Source of the DNA: Nocardiopsis sp. TSRI0078
GTDB lineage: Bacteria; Actinomycetota; Actinomycetes; Streptosporangiales; Streptosporangiaceae
Direction of reading: 5' to 3'
Length of the DNA: 64,000 nucleotides
Assembly (NCBI RefSeq): GCF_001905145.1
Contig: NZ_LWLB01000012.1
Span: 124,001 to 188,000, forward strand
Of the stretch, positions 17,297-25,997 are shown one piece after another. The position numbers and the translations under genes are program-made. Below the pieces are notes generated by a model, which saw only the letters and a list, made by a program, of their open reading frames with translations, ran no database searches and was not told the DNA's origin. Each line of letters starts with the position of its first letter. Position 1 is the first letter of the stretch.

Positions 17297-18873
17297 GGGT
17301 GTCCCCCGGTTCGCGTCATCAGTCTCATGAGGGTTTCCTGGTCGGCCCCCCGGCCGGGGACCTCTCCGGTGATGCGCCCCTCGCACATCGTGTAGATCCG
17401 GTCGCACATGCCGAGGATCTCGGGGAGCTCGGAGGAGATCAGCAGTACGCAGGCGCCCTCGGCGGCGAGCCGGCGCACGATCAGGTAGATCTCGTACTTG
17501 GCCCCGACGTCGATGCCCCGGGTGGGTTCGTCGAGGATCAGGAGCTCGGGGCGGGTGAACATCCACTTGCCGAGGACGACCTTTTGCTGGTTGCCTCCGC
17601 TGAGGGTGCGCACGACCTGGGTCGTGCCGTGGCTCCTGACCCGCATCCGCTCGCTCATCCGCGCGGCCTCCACGGCCTCCAGGCCCGGGTCGAGGACCCC
17701 GCGCGCGGAGACGCGGCCCAGGGCCGCGAGCGTGGTGTTGTGGCGGATGTCGTCGTCCAGGACCAGGCCGAGCGACTTGCGGTCCTCGGGCACGTAGGCG
17801 ATCCCGCCGCGGATGGCCTCTGCGACGCTCCCGGTGGCCAGTTCGGCGCCGTCCTTGAGGACGCTGCCGCGTACGTGGCGCCCGTAGGAGCGGCCGAACA
17901 GGCTCATCGCGAACTCGGTGCGCCCGGCGCCCATGAGTCCCGCCATGCCCACGACCTCTCCGGCGCGCAGGGTGAGGTCGACCCCGTCCACCACGCGCCG
18001 TCCGGCCTGGACCGGGTGGTCCACCGTCCAGTCGCGGACCTGGAAGCGCACCTCACCGATCTCGCCGGTCCGCGGGGGGTGGCGCTGGTCCAGCTCGCGG
18101 CCGACCATCCCGCGGATGATGCGGTCCTCGTCGATGGAGGGGGTGCCGTCGGCGTCGCGCTCCACGGCGAGGGTCTCGATGGTGCGGCCGTCCCGCAGGA
18201 TGGTGACCTCGTCGCAGACGCGCACCACCTCGCCGAGCTTGTGCGAGATGAGGATGCACGTCACGCCCTGCTCACGCAGGTCCAGGAGGAGTTCGAGCAA
18301 CCGTGTGCTCTCCACCTCGTTCAGCGCCGAGGTCGGCTCGTCCAGGATGAGCAGCCGCACCCGTTTGGCCAGGGCCTTGGCGATCTCCACGAGCTGTCTG
18401 GCGCCCACGCTCAGCGCGGAGACGGGCGTGGCCGGATTCTCGTCCAGCCCGACCCTGCGCAGGAGTGCGCGGGCCCGGGCGTGGGTGGCGCCCCAGTCGA
18501 CCACGCCGTACCGGGCCTGTTCGTGGCCGAGGAAGACGTTCTCGCTGATCGACAGCTGCGGGATGAGGGCGAGTTCCTGGTGGATGATGGCGATGCCGGC
18601 GCGCTCGCTGTCGGCGACGCCGGAGAAGGCGCAGGGCTCGCCGTCGACGAGGACCTCGCCCGTGTAGGAGCCCGTCGGGTGGACGCCGCTGAGCACCTTC
18701 ATCAGCGTGGACTTCCCGGCGCCGTTCTCCCCCATCAGGGCGTGGATCCGGCCGTGCCCGACGCTCAGCGACACCCCGTCCAGGGCCCGTACCCCGGGGA
18801 ACTCCTTCTGGATGTCGCGCATCGAAAGGAGCGGCCCGCCCCGGGAGGCGGGCCGCCGCTCCTCCTGTCTCAT
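17293..18873 (-). CDS. CUT2 monosaccharide ABC transporter ATP-binding protein (double ATPase)
   Basis: The 526-residue protein has two nucleotide-binding domains in one chain, as in MmsA/XylG/AraG. The first has GENGAGKST (about residue 49), the signature LSVGARQ and [11 protein letters not shown]; the second has GLMGAGRTE as a degenerate Walker [15 protein letters not shown] and [15 protein letters not shown]. The degenerate second Walker A is normal for this family. It energises import of monosaccharides bound by the neighbouring lipoprotein. Its start overlaps the binding-protein stop (ATGA) and its stop overlaps the permease start. Confidence 0.92.
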   Translation of the reverse strand: MRQEERRPASRGGPLLSMRDIQKEFPGVRALDGVSLSVGHGRIHALMGENGAGKSTLMKVLSGVHPTGSYTGEVLVDGEPCAFSGVADSERAGIAIIHQELALIPQLSISENVFLGHEQARYGVVDWGATHARARALLRRVGLDENPATPVSALSVGARQLVEIAKALAKRVRLLILDEPTSALNEVESTRLLELLLDLREQGVTCILISHKLGEVVRVCDEVTILRDGRTIETLAVERDADGTPSIDEDRIIRGMVGRELDQRHPPRTGEIGEVRFQVRDWTVDHPVQAGRRVVDGVDLTLRAGEVVGMAGLMGAGRTEFAMSLFGRSYGRHVRGSVLKDGAELATGSVAEAIRGGIAYVPEDRKSLGLVLDDDIRHNTTLAALGRVSARGVLDPGLEAVEAARMSERMRVRSHGTTQVVRTLSGGNQQKVVLGKWMFTRPELLILDEPTRGIDVGAKYEIYLIVRRLAAEGACVLLISSELPEILGMCDRIYTMCEGRITGEVPGRGADQETLMRLMTRTGGHP

Positions 18874-19964
18874 TCGAGTTCAGACTCCTCGTAGTAACCG
18901 CTGTCGACCAGGGCCTCGCGGTAGTTGTCGGCGTCCACCGACACGGGTTCGAGCAGGTAGGAGGGGACGACCTTGACCCCGTTGTCGTAGGTCTCGGTGT
19001 CGTTGACCGGGACCTCCTCCCCCGCCAGGAGCGCCTCGACCATGTCGACCGTCTGGGCGGCCAGGGCCCGGGTGTCCTTGAAGACGGTCTGGGTCTGCTC
19101 GCCGGCGATGATCGACTTGACCGAGGCGGCCTCGGCGTCCTGGCCGGTGACGACGGGCAGCGGCTTCTCCCCGGTGCCGTAGCCGACCGCGCGCAGGGAC
19201 TCGATCACGCCGAGGCTGATGCCGTCGTAGGGCGACAGGACCGCGTGCACCTCCTCGTCGGAGTAGTTGGCGCTGAGCAGGTTGTCCATGCGGTCCTGGG
19301 CGATGGAGCCGGACCAGCGCTGGGTGGCGATCTGGTCCATGGAGGTCTGGCCGCTCCGTACCACGAGGGTGCCGTCGTCGATGTGGGGCTGGAGCACCGA
19401 CATCGCCCCGTCGTAGAAGTAGTAGGCGTTGTTGTCGTCGGGTGAGCCGCCGAACAGCTCGATGTTGAACGGCCCCTCCGCGTTCTCCAGGTCGAGGGCG
19501 TCCACGATGTACTGCCCCTGGAGGACGCCCACCTGGAAGTTGTCGAAGGTGGCGTAGTAGTCGACGTGCTCGCTGCCGCGGATGAGGCGGTCGTAGGCGA
19601 CCACCGGGATGTCGCTGGAGGCGGCCATGTCGAGCACGTCGCCGAGGGCCTCGCCGTCGATGGCGGCGATGACCAGGACGTCGGCGCCCCTGGTGATCAT
19701 GTTCTCGATCTGGGCGACCTGGTCCTCCACGACGTCCTCGGCGTACTGGAGGTCGGTGCCGAAGCCGCGGGACTCGAACTCGGCGACCATGTTGTCGCCG
19801 TCGTTGATCCAGCGCTCCGACGACTGGGTGGGCATGGCGATGCCGACGGTGCCGTTCTCCCCGGAGCTCTGGGCGGCGTCGCCGACGCCGTTGCAGGCGG
19901 TGAGCAGCAGCAGGGCCGTCCCGAGCAGCGCCGGGATGAGCGCCTTCCGATGGTGGTGTCGCAT
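18870..19964 (-). CDS. ChvE-type monosaccharide-binding lipoprotein
   Basis: The 364-residue lipoprotein has a signal peptide with lipobox LLTAC. The body matches the multiple-sugar-binding proteins of the ChvE/XylF group: [67 protein letters not shown] and [14 protein letters not shown]. Ligands in this family include arabinose, xylose and galactose; arabinose is inferred here from context. The ribosome site GAAGAGGAC lies before the ATG. It begins 30 bases after GH51 and is coupled to the ATPase gene. Confidence 0.9.
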   Translation of the reverse strand: MRHHHRKALIPALLGTALLLLTACNGVGDAAQSSGENGTVGIAMPTQSSERWINDGDNMVAEFESRGFGTDLQYAEDVVEDQVAQIENMITRGADVLVIAAIDGEALGDVLDMAASSDIPVVAYDRLIRGSEHVDYYATFDNFQVGVLQGQYIVDALDLENAEGPFNIELFGGSPDDNNAYYFYDGAMSVLQPHIDDGTLVVRSGQTSMDQIATQRWSGSIAQDRMDNLLSANYSDEEVHAVLSPYDGISLGVIESLRAVGYGTGEKPLPVVTGQDAEAASVKSIIAGEQTQTVFKDTRALAAQTVDMVEALLAGEEVPVNDTETYDNGVKVVPSYLLEPVSVDADNYREALVDSGYYEESELE

Positions 19965-19994
19965 GTGCGTGTCCTCTTCTCTTCCTCGGCGTCC

Positions 19995-21518
19995 TCAGTT
20001 GTCGCCGGCGGTCAGGGTGAGCGCCGTCCAGGAGACCGGTGGCAGGGTCACGGTGAGGTGCCCCTCCTCCAGGTGGACGGACTTGTTGTCCTGGGGAACG
20101 ACCCGGTCGGGGTCGTCCATGGTGTTGGCGGCGTACACGTCGTCGTCGGCGAGGGTGAGCGCGCGGGCCACGCCGGTCGGGCCGAGGTCGCGCAGGTCGG
20201 CCCGGAGGGTGAGCGGCTGGTCGGTGGAGCGGTTGACGAGGAAGAGGGCGGCGCGCCCTGTGTCCGGGTCGGAGGTGACCGCGGCGTCGACCACGGGGAC
20301 CTCGCCGTACCGGGCGGTCTCCTGCACGGGTGCGGTGACCTCGGTGCGCAGCACGTGGCCGGAGGCGGAGGCGGCGGTGAGGGCGAAGGGGTGGAAGATG
20401 GTCTGGCGCCAGGCGGGGCCGCCCGGCTCGGTCATGATGGGCGCGATCACGTTGGCGAGCTGGGCCTGGCTGGCGGCGGTGACCCGGTCGCTGTGCCGGA
20501 GCAGGCTGATGAGCATGTTGCCGACCACGACGGCGTCGGCCACGTTGTACTGGTCCTCGATGACGCGGGGCGCGACCCTCCAGTCGTCGGTGGGCTGCAC
20601 GGCGGCCTGCTCCTGGTGGCGGCTCAGGTACCAGACGTTCCACTCGTCGAAGGACAGCTGGATGCGCTTGGGGTCGCGCAGCCTGGCGCCGACGGCGTCG
20701 GCGGTGGAGACCACGGAGTCGATGAAGTGGTCCATGTCCGTGACCGCGCCGAGGAAGCTGGCCAGGTCGCCGTCGTGCTCCTCGTAGTAGGCGTGCAGGG
20801 AGATGTACTCGACGGCGTCGTAGGTCTCCTCCAGGACGGTGGCCTCCCACTCGCCGAAGGTGGGCATGCCCGACCCGGAGCTGCCGCACACGACCAGTTC
20901 CAGGTCGCGGTCGGCCATCTTCATGGCCCGGGCCGCCTGGGCGGCCTTGCGGCCGTAGGAGCGGGCGTCGAGGTGGCCGATCTGCCAGGGGCCGTCCATC
21001 TCGTTGCCCAGGCACCACATGCGGATGCCGTGGGGGTCGGGGTGGCCGTGGGCCGCGCGCAGGTCCGACAGGTGGGTGCCGCCGGGGTGGTTGGTGTACT
21101 CCAGCAGGTCCAGGGCCTCCTGGAGCCCCCGCGTGCCGAGGTTGACGGCCATCATCGGCTCGATGTCCAGGCGCCCGCACCAGGTCGCGAACTCGTTGAG
21201 GCCGAACTGGTTGGTCTCGATGCTGTGCCAGGCCAGGTCGCGGCGGACCGGGCGCTGGTCCTTGGGACCCACCCCGTCCTCCCAGCGGTACCCGGAGACG
21301 AAGTTGCCGCCCGGGTAGCGCACGGTGGTCACGCCCAGTTCGCGGACCAGTTCGGCGACGTCGCGCCGGAAGCCGTCGGGGTCGGCGGCGGGGTGCCCGG
21401 GTTCGTAGATGCCCGTGTAGACGCAGCGTCCCATGTGTTCGACGAAGGAGCCGAACGTGCGGCGGTGGACCGGGGCGACGGGGGTGGCGGCGTCGATGCG
21501 GAGGGAGGCGTTGAGCAT
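19995..21518 (-). CDS. abfA: Intracellular alpha-L-arabinofuranosidase (GH51)
   Basis: The 507-residue protein has no signal peptide and removes terminal arabinofuranosyl groups from imported oligosaccharides. GH51 landmarks are FGSFVEHMGRCVYTGIYEP, RYPGGNFVSGYRWEDGVGP, the acid/base CLGNEMDGPWQ (Glu about 173) and the nucleophile SFDEWNVWY (Glu about 292), followed by a C-terminal beta domain. Length is usual for the family. It sits between the secreted GH43 enzyme and the monosaccharide importer, suggesting that free arabinose is released both inside and outside. A strong hairpin lies in the gap before it. Confidence 0.93.
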   Translation of the reverse strand: MLNASLRIDAATPVAPVHRRTFGSFVEHMGRCVYTGIYEPGHPAADPDGFRRDVAELVRELGVTTVRYPGGNFVSGYRWEDGVGPKDQRPVRRDLAWHSIETNQFGLNEFATWCGRLDIEPMMAVNLGTRGLQEALDLLEYTNHPGGTHLSDLRAAHGHPDPHGIRMWCLGNEMDGPWQIGHLDARSYGRKAAQAARAMKMADRDLELVVCGSSGSGMPTFGEWEATVLEETYDAVEYISLHAYYEEHDGDLASFLGAVTDMDHFIDSVVSTADAVGARLRDPKRIQLSFDEWNVWYLSRHQEQAAVQPTDDWRVAPRVIEDQYNVADAVVVGNMLISLLRHSDRVTAASQAQLANVIAPIMTEPGGPAWRQTIFHPFALTAASASGHVLRTEVTAPVQETARYGEVPVVDAAVTSDPDTGRAALFLVNRSTDQPLTLRADLRDLGPTGVARALTLADDDVYAANTMDDPDRVVPQDNKSVHLEEGHLTVTLPPVSWTALTLTAGDN

Positions 21519-21543
21519 GGGGGTCTCCGTAGGTTGTTCGGTG

Positions 21544-21571
21544 GCCCGGCCCGGGCGTACCCGGGCCGGGC
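21544..21571 (-). promoter_or_regulatory. Perfect 12-bp hairpin with CGTA loop between GH43 and GH51
   Basis: GCCCGGCCCGGG (21544-21555), CGTA, CCCGGGCCGGGC (21560-21571). It lies in the 70-base gap between two genes of the same strand. It could act as a partial terminator or as an mRNA stability or processing element that sets relative expression. Confidence 0.65.
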
Positions 21572-21588
21572 GCGGTCGGTCGGCGGGT

Positions 21589-22659
21589 CTACCGGACGTA
21601 GGGCCAGCCGTCGGCGGTCCAGTGCAGCTTCCGGACGGCCATCCGGAAGTCGAAGTCGGGACCGAGGTCGGTGTCGTAGTAGTGGTAGGCGAGCAGGCCG
21701 CCGGAGACCGACTGCCCGCCCGAGCCGGTGATGGTGCCCTCGTCGGCGACGATCACGGTGCCGCCGCCCTCCAGCAGGGGGACTCCGTCGGCGTCCACGT
21801 ACGGGCCGGTGACGTCGGTGGACCGGCCGACGGCGACCTTGTAGTCGCTGCCGACGCGGCAGCAGTGGTCGAGGGAGACGAAGAGGTAGTAGTGGCCGTC
21901 GCGGTGGGTGATGTGGGGCGCCTCGACGGCGTTGGGCGGTTCGCGGCGGTCGGCCAGGTGCAGCACCTCGGCGCCCTCGGCGGCCCTGCCGCTCGGCCAG
22001 TCCAGCTCGACCATGCGGATACCGCTCCAGAACGAGCCGAAGGTCAGCCAGTGGCGGCCCTCGGCGTCCTCGACGACGCCGGGGTCGATGGCGTTGTAGG
22101 GGTCGCCCTCGAAGGACTCGAACACCGGGCCCCGGTCGACCCACGCGTAGCCGGGGTCGTCGGGGTCCAGGGTGGTGTTGGTGGCCAGGGCGATGACCGA
22201 GCGGTTCGAGCCGAAGGTGGAGGCCGCGTAGTACAGGTAGTAGGTGCCGTCGGAGTGGTGGATCTCGGGGGCCCAGAGGGTCTCCACTCCGGGGATCGCC
22301 TCCGTGAGCCAGGCGGGCTTGGTGTCCCAGACGGTGCCGGTGTAGGTCCAGTGCCGCCCGTTCGGGGAGCTGCGGATCTGGATGCCGCCGTCGCCGATCT
22401 CGGGGTGTCCGGTGCCGAAGACGTACCAGTCCTGGCCGCGGCCGCCCCGGTACAGGGCGGGGTCGTGGACCCTCAGGCCCCCGGCGAAGGGGTGGATGTC
22501 GTCGGGCTGGTGGCCGAAGACCGGAAGTCCGGGGTTGTTGGGCGGGACGTCCCAGTCGGCGCGTGCCGCGGAGGCGGGGCCGGTCAGGGCGCTGGTCAGG
22601 GAGGTGGCCAGGGCCGCGGCGGTGAGGACCGCCGCGATCCGGGTGAGCGGACGTCGCAT
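21589..22659 (-). CDS. Secreted endo-1,5-alpha-L-arabinanase (GH43)
   Basis: The 356-residue product has a signal peptide (MRRPLTRIAAVLTAAALATSL, cleavage near ASAARA). The five-bladed GH43 propeller carries the expected acids: Asp in RVHDPALY, Asp in YNAIDPGV and Glu in NAVEAPHI. The WAPEIHHSDGTYYLYYAAS and SLDHCCRGxxSxYKV-type segments are typical of arabinanases. It would cut the arabinan backbone outside the cell to give oligomers for the adjacent importers. The ATG at 22659 fits the start of the signal peptide. It follows the CUT1 permease gene by about 50 bases. Confidence 0.9.
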   Translation of the reverse strand: MRRPLTRIAAVLTAAALATSLTSALTGPASAARADWDVPPNNPGLPVFGHQPDDIHPFAGGLRVHDPALYRGGRGQDWYVFGTGHPEIGDGGIQIRSSPNGRHWTYTGTVWDTKPAWLTEAIPGVETLWAPEIHHSDGTYYLYYAASTFGSNRSVIALATNTTLDPDDPGYAWVDRGPVFESFEGDPYNAIDPGVVEDAEGRHWLTFGSFWSGIRMVELDWPSGRAAEGAEVLHLADRREPPNAVEAPHITHRDGHYYLFVSLDHCCRVGSDYKVAVGRSTDVTGPYVDADGVPLLEGGGTVIVADEGTITGSGGQSVSGGLLAYHYYDTDLGPDFDFRMAVRKLHWTADGWPYVR

Positions 22660-22711
22660 GGGAGGGGGCTCCTGGGGGGTCGTGGGAGCGGGTCGGGGTC
22701 GGTGGAGCGGG

Positions 22712-23608
22712 TCAGCCCTTGATCCCGGCACCCGCCACGCCCGTGACGATGTGCCTCTGGAAGAGCAGGTAGACCACGAGCAGGGGCAGGGCGCCCAGCA
22801 CGGCCGAGGCCATGACCTGCGCGTACTGAATGCCGTACTGGCCCAGGACGGTGCCCAGGCCCACGGGCAGGGTCATCATCTCCGGATCGTTGATCACGAT
22901 GAACGGCCACAGGAAGTTGTTCCAGGCTCCGATGAAGGTGAAGATGCCCACGGCGGTGAGGATGGGCCGGGACAGCGGCAGGATGACGCTCCACAGCACG
23001 AGCAGCGGTCCGGCGCCGTCCATCTTGGCGGCGTCCTCGTAGTCGCGCGGGATGGCGTCGAAGAACCGCTTGAGGATGAACACGAACACCGGGGCGACCA
23101 CCTGGGGCAGGGCCACGCCCCAGTAGGTGTCCACCAGCCCGAGCTGGGTCATCAGCACGAACTGGGGCACGATGAGCACCTGCGGCGGGATGAGGATGCC
23201 GCCGATGACCAGGGCGAAGAGCCAGCCGCGGCCGCGGAAGTCGAACCGGGAGAAACCGTAGGCGGCCAGCACGCACACCACCAGGGTGAGCGCGGTGACG
23301 ATCGTGGTGGTGATGAGCGAGTTCATCGTCCAGCGGATGATGTCCCCGCGGCCCAGGACCTGCGCGTAGGCCTCGAAGGTGGCGTTGGGGGTGAACCAGC
23401 TGGGCGGCATGACGGTGGTCTCGCCCTCGGGTTTGACCGAGGTGGCGAAGGCCCACAGCAGCGGGACGAACCACAGGAGCCCGGCCAGGGCGGCGACCGT
23501 GTACAGCGCGGCCGAGCCGACCGTGACGCGCCGTTTCCGGGAGGGCCGGGGCGTGCGCGCGGGGGCCGAGGCGGCGCGCTGCGCGGAGGTGGTGGCGGGG
23601 GCGGCCAT
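22712..23608 (-). CDS. CUT1 sugar ABC transporter permease (MalG-like)
   Basis: The 298-residue protein has six predicted membrane segments and the EAA loop DYEDAAKMDGAGPLLVLWSVILPLSRPIL. The C-terminus (HIVTGVAGAGIKG) matches the usual MalG-type end. A 40-residue alanine/proline/arginine-rich cytoplasmic N-terminus precedes the first segment. It begins two bases after the stop of the partner permease. With the partner and the Tat-type binding protein upstream it would import arabino-oligosaccharides (inferred). No cognate ATPase is encoded nearby, so a shared ATPase such as MsiK elsewhere in the genome is expected. Confidence 0.92.
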   Translation of the reverse strand: MAAPATTSAQRAASAPARTPRPSRKRRVTVGSAALYTVAALAGLLWFVPLLWAFATSVKPEGETTVMPPSWFTPNATFEAYAQVLGRGDIIRWTMNSLITTTIVTALTLVVCVLAAYGFSRFDFRGRGWLFALVIGGILIPPQVLIVPQFVLMTQLGLVDTYWGVALPQVVAPVFVFILKRFFDAIPRDYEDAAKMDGAGPLLVLWSVILPLSRPILTAVGIFTFIGAWNNFLWPFIVINDPEMMTLPVGLGTVLGQYGIQYAQVMASAVLGALPLLVVYLLFQRHIVTGVAGAGIKG

Positions 23609-23610
23609 GG

Positions 23611-24558
23611 TCAGCCCTCCTTCCGGGAGAACAGGCGGAACTGGGCGATGGAGGCGGCGATGATCAGGACCATGAAGATGTAGGCCATGGACGAGGCCAG
23701 GCCCACGCGCAGACCCACGAAGCCGGAGTCGTAGATGTACTGGATGACGGTACGGGTGGCGAAGTTGGGGCCGCCCATGGTCATGAGGTAGATCTGCTCG
23801 AACACCCGCAGCGATCCGATGAGCTGGAGCACCGCGATGAGCGCGGTGGTGCGGGCGAGCATGGGCAGGGTGATGCGGGCGATGCGCTGCCAGACGCCCG
23901 CGCCGTCGATGGCCGCCGCCTCGTAGACGTCCTTGGGGATGGACTGCATGGCGGCCAGGTAGAGCAGGTAGTTGAAGCCGACCTGCCACCAGGCGGTGGC
24001 GATGACCACGGAGAACATCGCCGTGTCCTCGCTGAAGAGCCACTCGGGGCCCGCGACGCCGAACCGCTCCAGGGTGCCGTTGAACAGCCCCAGGCTCGGG
24101 TTGTACATCCAGTTCCAGATGAGGGTCATCACCGCGACCGGGAGCACGAACGGCGCGAAGAAGGAGAGCCTCAGGAACCATCCGAGCCTGCGGGCGTGGT
24201 CGGTCAGCAGGGCCAGGCCGAGCGCGAGCAGGACCATCAGGGGCACGCTCAGGACCGTGAACCACAGCGTGTTCCACAGGGAGCCGTACAGGTCGGGGTC
24301 GGTCAGGCTCTCCCGCCAGTTGTCCATCCCGACGAAGGAGGTCTCTCCCCCGGCCAGGCTGCGGTCGGTGAAGGCGTAGCCGAGGCCGACCACGGAGGGC
24401 CACAGCAGGAACAGGGCGTAGAAGGCCAGGAAGGGCAGGACGAACCACAGTCCGGTCCACGTCGTGGGCCTGCGCCGGACGTCGACGAGGCCGCGGGGGG
24501 CGCTGGGCGGGGTCCCGGCGAAGGTGCGGGGCGGTGGGGCGCTGGTCTGGCTGGTCAT
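23611..24558 (-). CDS. CUT1 sugar ABC transporter permease (MalF-like)
   Basis: The 315-residue protein has six membrane segments and the EAA motif DVYEAAAIDGAGVWQRIARITLPML. The start segment TWTGLWFVLPFLAFYALFLLWPSVVGLGYAFTD is typical of MalF-like actinobacterial permeases. ATG at 24558 is preferred to a GTG three codons earlier because AGGGAG is nine bases from the ATG but touches the GTG. The gene lies between the binding protein (18-base gap) and the second permease (2-base gap). Confidence 0.92.
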   Translation of the reverse strand: MTSQTSAPPPRTFAGTPPSAPRGLVDVRRRPTTWTGLWFVLPFLAFYALFLLWPSVVGLGYAFTDRSLAGGETSFVGMDNWRESLTDPDLYGSLWNTLWFTVLSVPLMVLLALGLALLTDHARRLGWFLRLSFFAPFVLPVAVMTLIWNWMYNPSLGLFNGTLERFGVAGPEWLFSEDTAMFSVVIATAWWQVGFNYLLYLAAMQSIPKDVYEAAAIDGAGVWQRIARITLPMLARTTALIAVLQLIGSLRVFEQIYLMTMGGPNFATRTVIQYIYDSGFVGLRVGLASSMAYIFMVLIIAASIAQFRLFSRKEG

Positions 24559-24575
24559 GGTGGGCACTCCCTTCC

Positions 24576-25907
24576 CTACACCGGTGATGGGACGGTCAGC
24601 AGGTCGCGGATGGTCCGTTTGAGCTGGGCGAGGGCCTGCTCGGGGGTCTGGGTGCCCTGGTGCAGGGTGGTCAGCGGGCCGGCGGCCTCGTCCTGGAGAC
24701 GCCCGGCCGATCCGCTGAACCAGGCCTGGGGCTCGAACTGCACGTTCTCGGCGGCCTCGCGGTACTCGGCCTGCGGCTGGAGTTCGTCGTACTCAGCGCT
24801 CTCCACGACCGGTTGGTAGGCGGGGATGTGCCCGCCCTTCGCCCAGGTGAGGCTGTGGCGTAGCATCCACGCGGCGTACTCCACGGCGGCCCGGGTGCGC
24901 CCGGGGTCGCGGTCGCGCTGGTGGGGGAACACGTAGCAGTGGGAGTCGCCGCGAGTGCGGTGGTTGCCGAACACGGCCGGGAACTGGGTGGCCGAGAAGT
25001 TGGTCCCGGCGGCCTCCAGCGTGGGGATCTCCCAGTTGCCGTGGATCATCAGCCCGGCCCGTGCGTTGACCAGGTTGGCGGCGGTGTCGGCGTCCCGGGA
25101 GTGGCGGGGGGAGAGCCCCTCCTCCGAGAGCCGGTAGAGCACCTCCATGGCGGCCAGGGCCTTGTCGTCGTCCATCTCGTAGTCGTCCTCGCCGAAGACG
25201 ATGTCGCCGTCCTGCTGGCGGTAGAGCGCCCAGAAGTTGGACCAGGGGTTCCAGGTGTCCAGGGACAGGCCGTAGGTGCCGGTGACGCCCTGGATCTCGC
25301 GGAGCAGGTCGAAGTACTCCTCCGTCCCGGAGACCTCCACGAGCCGGTCGTCGGAGTCCAGGACGCCCGCCTCGCGGCACACGTCGAGGTTGTAGTACTG
25401 CACGAGGACGTGGGTGTCGATGGGGATGGCGTAGAGCCGGCCGTCGAAGAAGCACTTCTCCCAGATGTTGGGCAGCACCACGGTGTCGTCGATGCCCGCC
25501 TCGGCGAGCATCGCGGGGTCGATCGGGTCCAGCAGCCGGCCCGGCGCCAGGCTCTCCAGGCGGGAGACGTGCACGGTGGCGATGTCGGCGCCCCGGCCGC
25601 CGGCCGCGCCCATGGCGACCTTGGTGTAGAAGGGCGCGCCCCACGTGAAGGTGGTGGCGCGGAAGTCGATGCCGGGGTGCTCGGCCTGGTAGGCGCCGTG
25701 CATCTCGATCATGCGGTTGCCGTCGCCGCCGGCGAACAGGTTCCACTGGCGCAGCCTGGTCTTCCCGCTGATCAGGGTGTCGGGTGGCGCGCAGCCCGTG
25801 GCGGCCAGTCCCGCCGCGGCCAGGGCCCCGGTGACGAAGGCCCTGCGGCCCGGTCCGGCGGGGGCGGCCGGAGGCGGTGCGTGGTACGGGGGTGATGCGT
25901 CGCGCAT
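24576..25907 (-). CDS. Tat-type extracellular sugar-binding lipoprotein (CUT1)
   Basis: The 443-residue product has twin arginines (GRRAFVTG) followed by a hydrophobic stretch and a lipobox LAATGC near residue 39, so export by the Tat route with lipid anchoring is likely. The body is a type 1 bacterial extracellular solute-binding protein: QWNLFAGGDGNRMIEM, ADIATVHVSRLE, YAIPIDTHVLVQYYN and LMIHGNWEIP. The bound ligand is inferred to be arabinan oligomers. AAGGAG precedes the ATG by six bases. A strong hairpin separates it from araA, consistent with separate control of binding-protein level. Confidence 0.9.
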   Translation of the reverse strand: MRDASPPYHAPPPAAPAGPGRRAFVTGALAAAGLAATGCAPPDTLISGKTRLRQWNLFAGGDGNRMIEMHGAYQAEHPGIDFRATTFTWGAPFYTKVAMGAAGGRGADIATVHVSRLESLAPGRLLDPIDPAMLAEAGIDDTVVLPNIWEKCFFDGRLYAIPIDTHVLVQYYNLDVCREAGVLDSDDRLVEVSGTEEYFDLLREIQGVTGTYGLSLDTWNPWSNFWALYRQQDGDIVFGEDDYEMDDDKALAAMEVLYRLSEEGLSPRHSRDADTAANLVNARAGLMIHGNWEIPTLEAAGTNFSATQFPAVFGNHRTRGDSHCYVFPHQRDRDPGRTRAAVEYAAWMLRHSLTWAKGGHIPAYQPVVESAEYDELQPQAEYREAAENVQFEPQAWFSGSAGRLQDEAAGPLTTLHQGTQTPEQALAQLKRTIRDLLTVPSPV

Positions 25908-25933
25908 GGTGTTCTCCTTGCGCTGAAGGGGGT

Positions 25934-25957
25934 CGAAGGGCTCCCCGGAGCCCTTCG
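25934..25957 (-). promoter_or_regulatory. Perfect 11-bp hairpin between araA and the sugar-binding protein
   Basis: CGAAGGGCTCC (25934-25944) and GGAGCCCTTCG (25947-25957) form a perfect stem in the 90-base gap. It may terminate part of the araBDA transcripts or protect the downstream mRNA. Confidence 0.65.
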
Positions 25958-25997
25958 GTGGGGGGTGGTGACGCGCCGGGGCGCTGGATGATCCGGG

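Noticed and set aside
18880..21180. A 766-codon minus-strand frame across the sugar-binding and GH51 genes
   Set aside because: Arginine/proline/histidine-rich out-of-frame reading of two well-supported genes.
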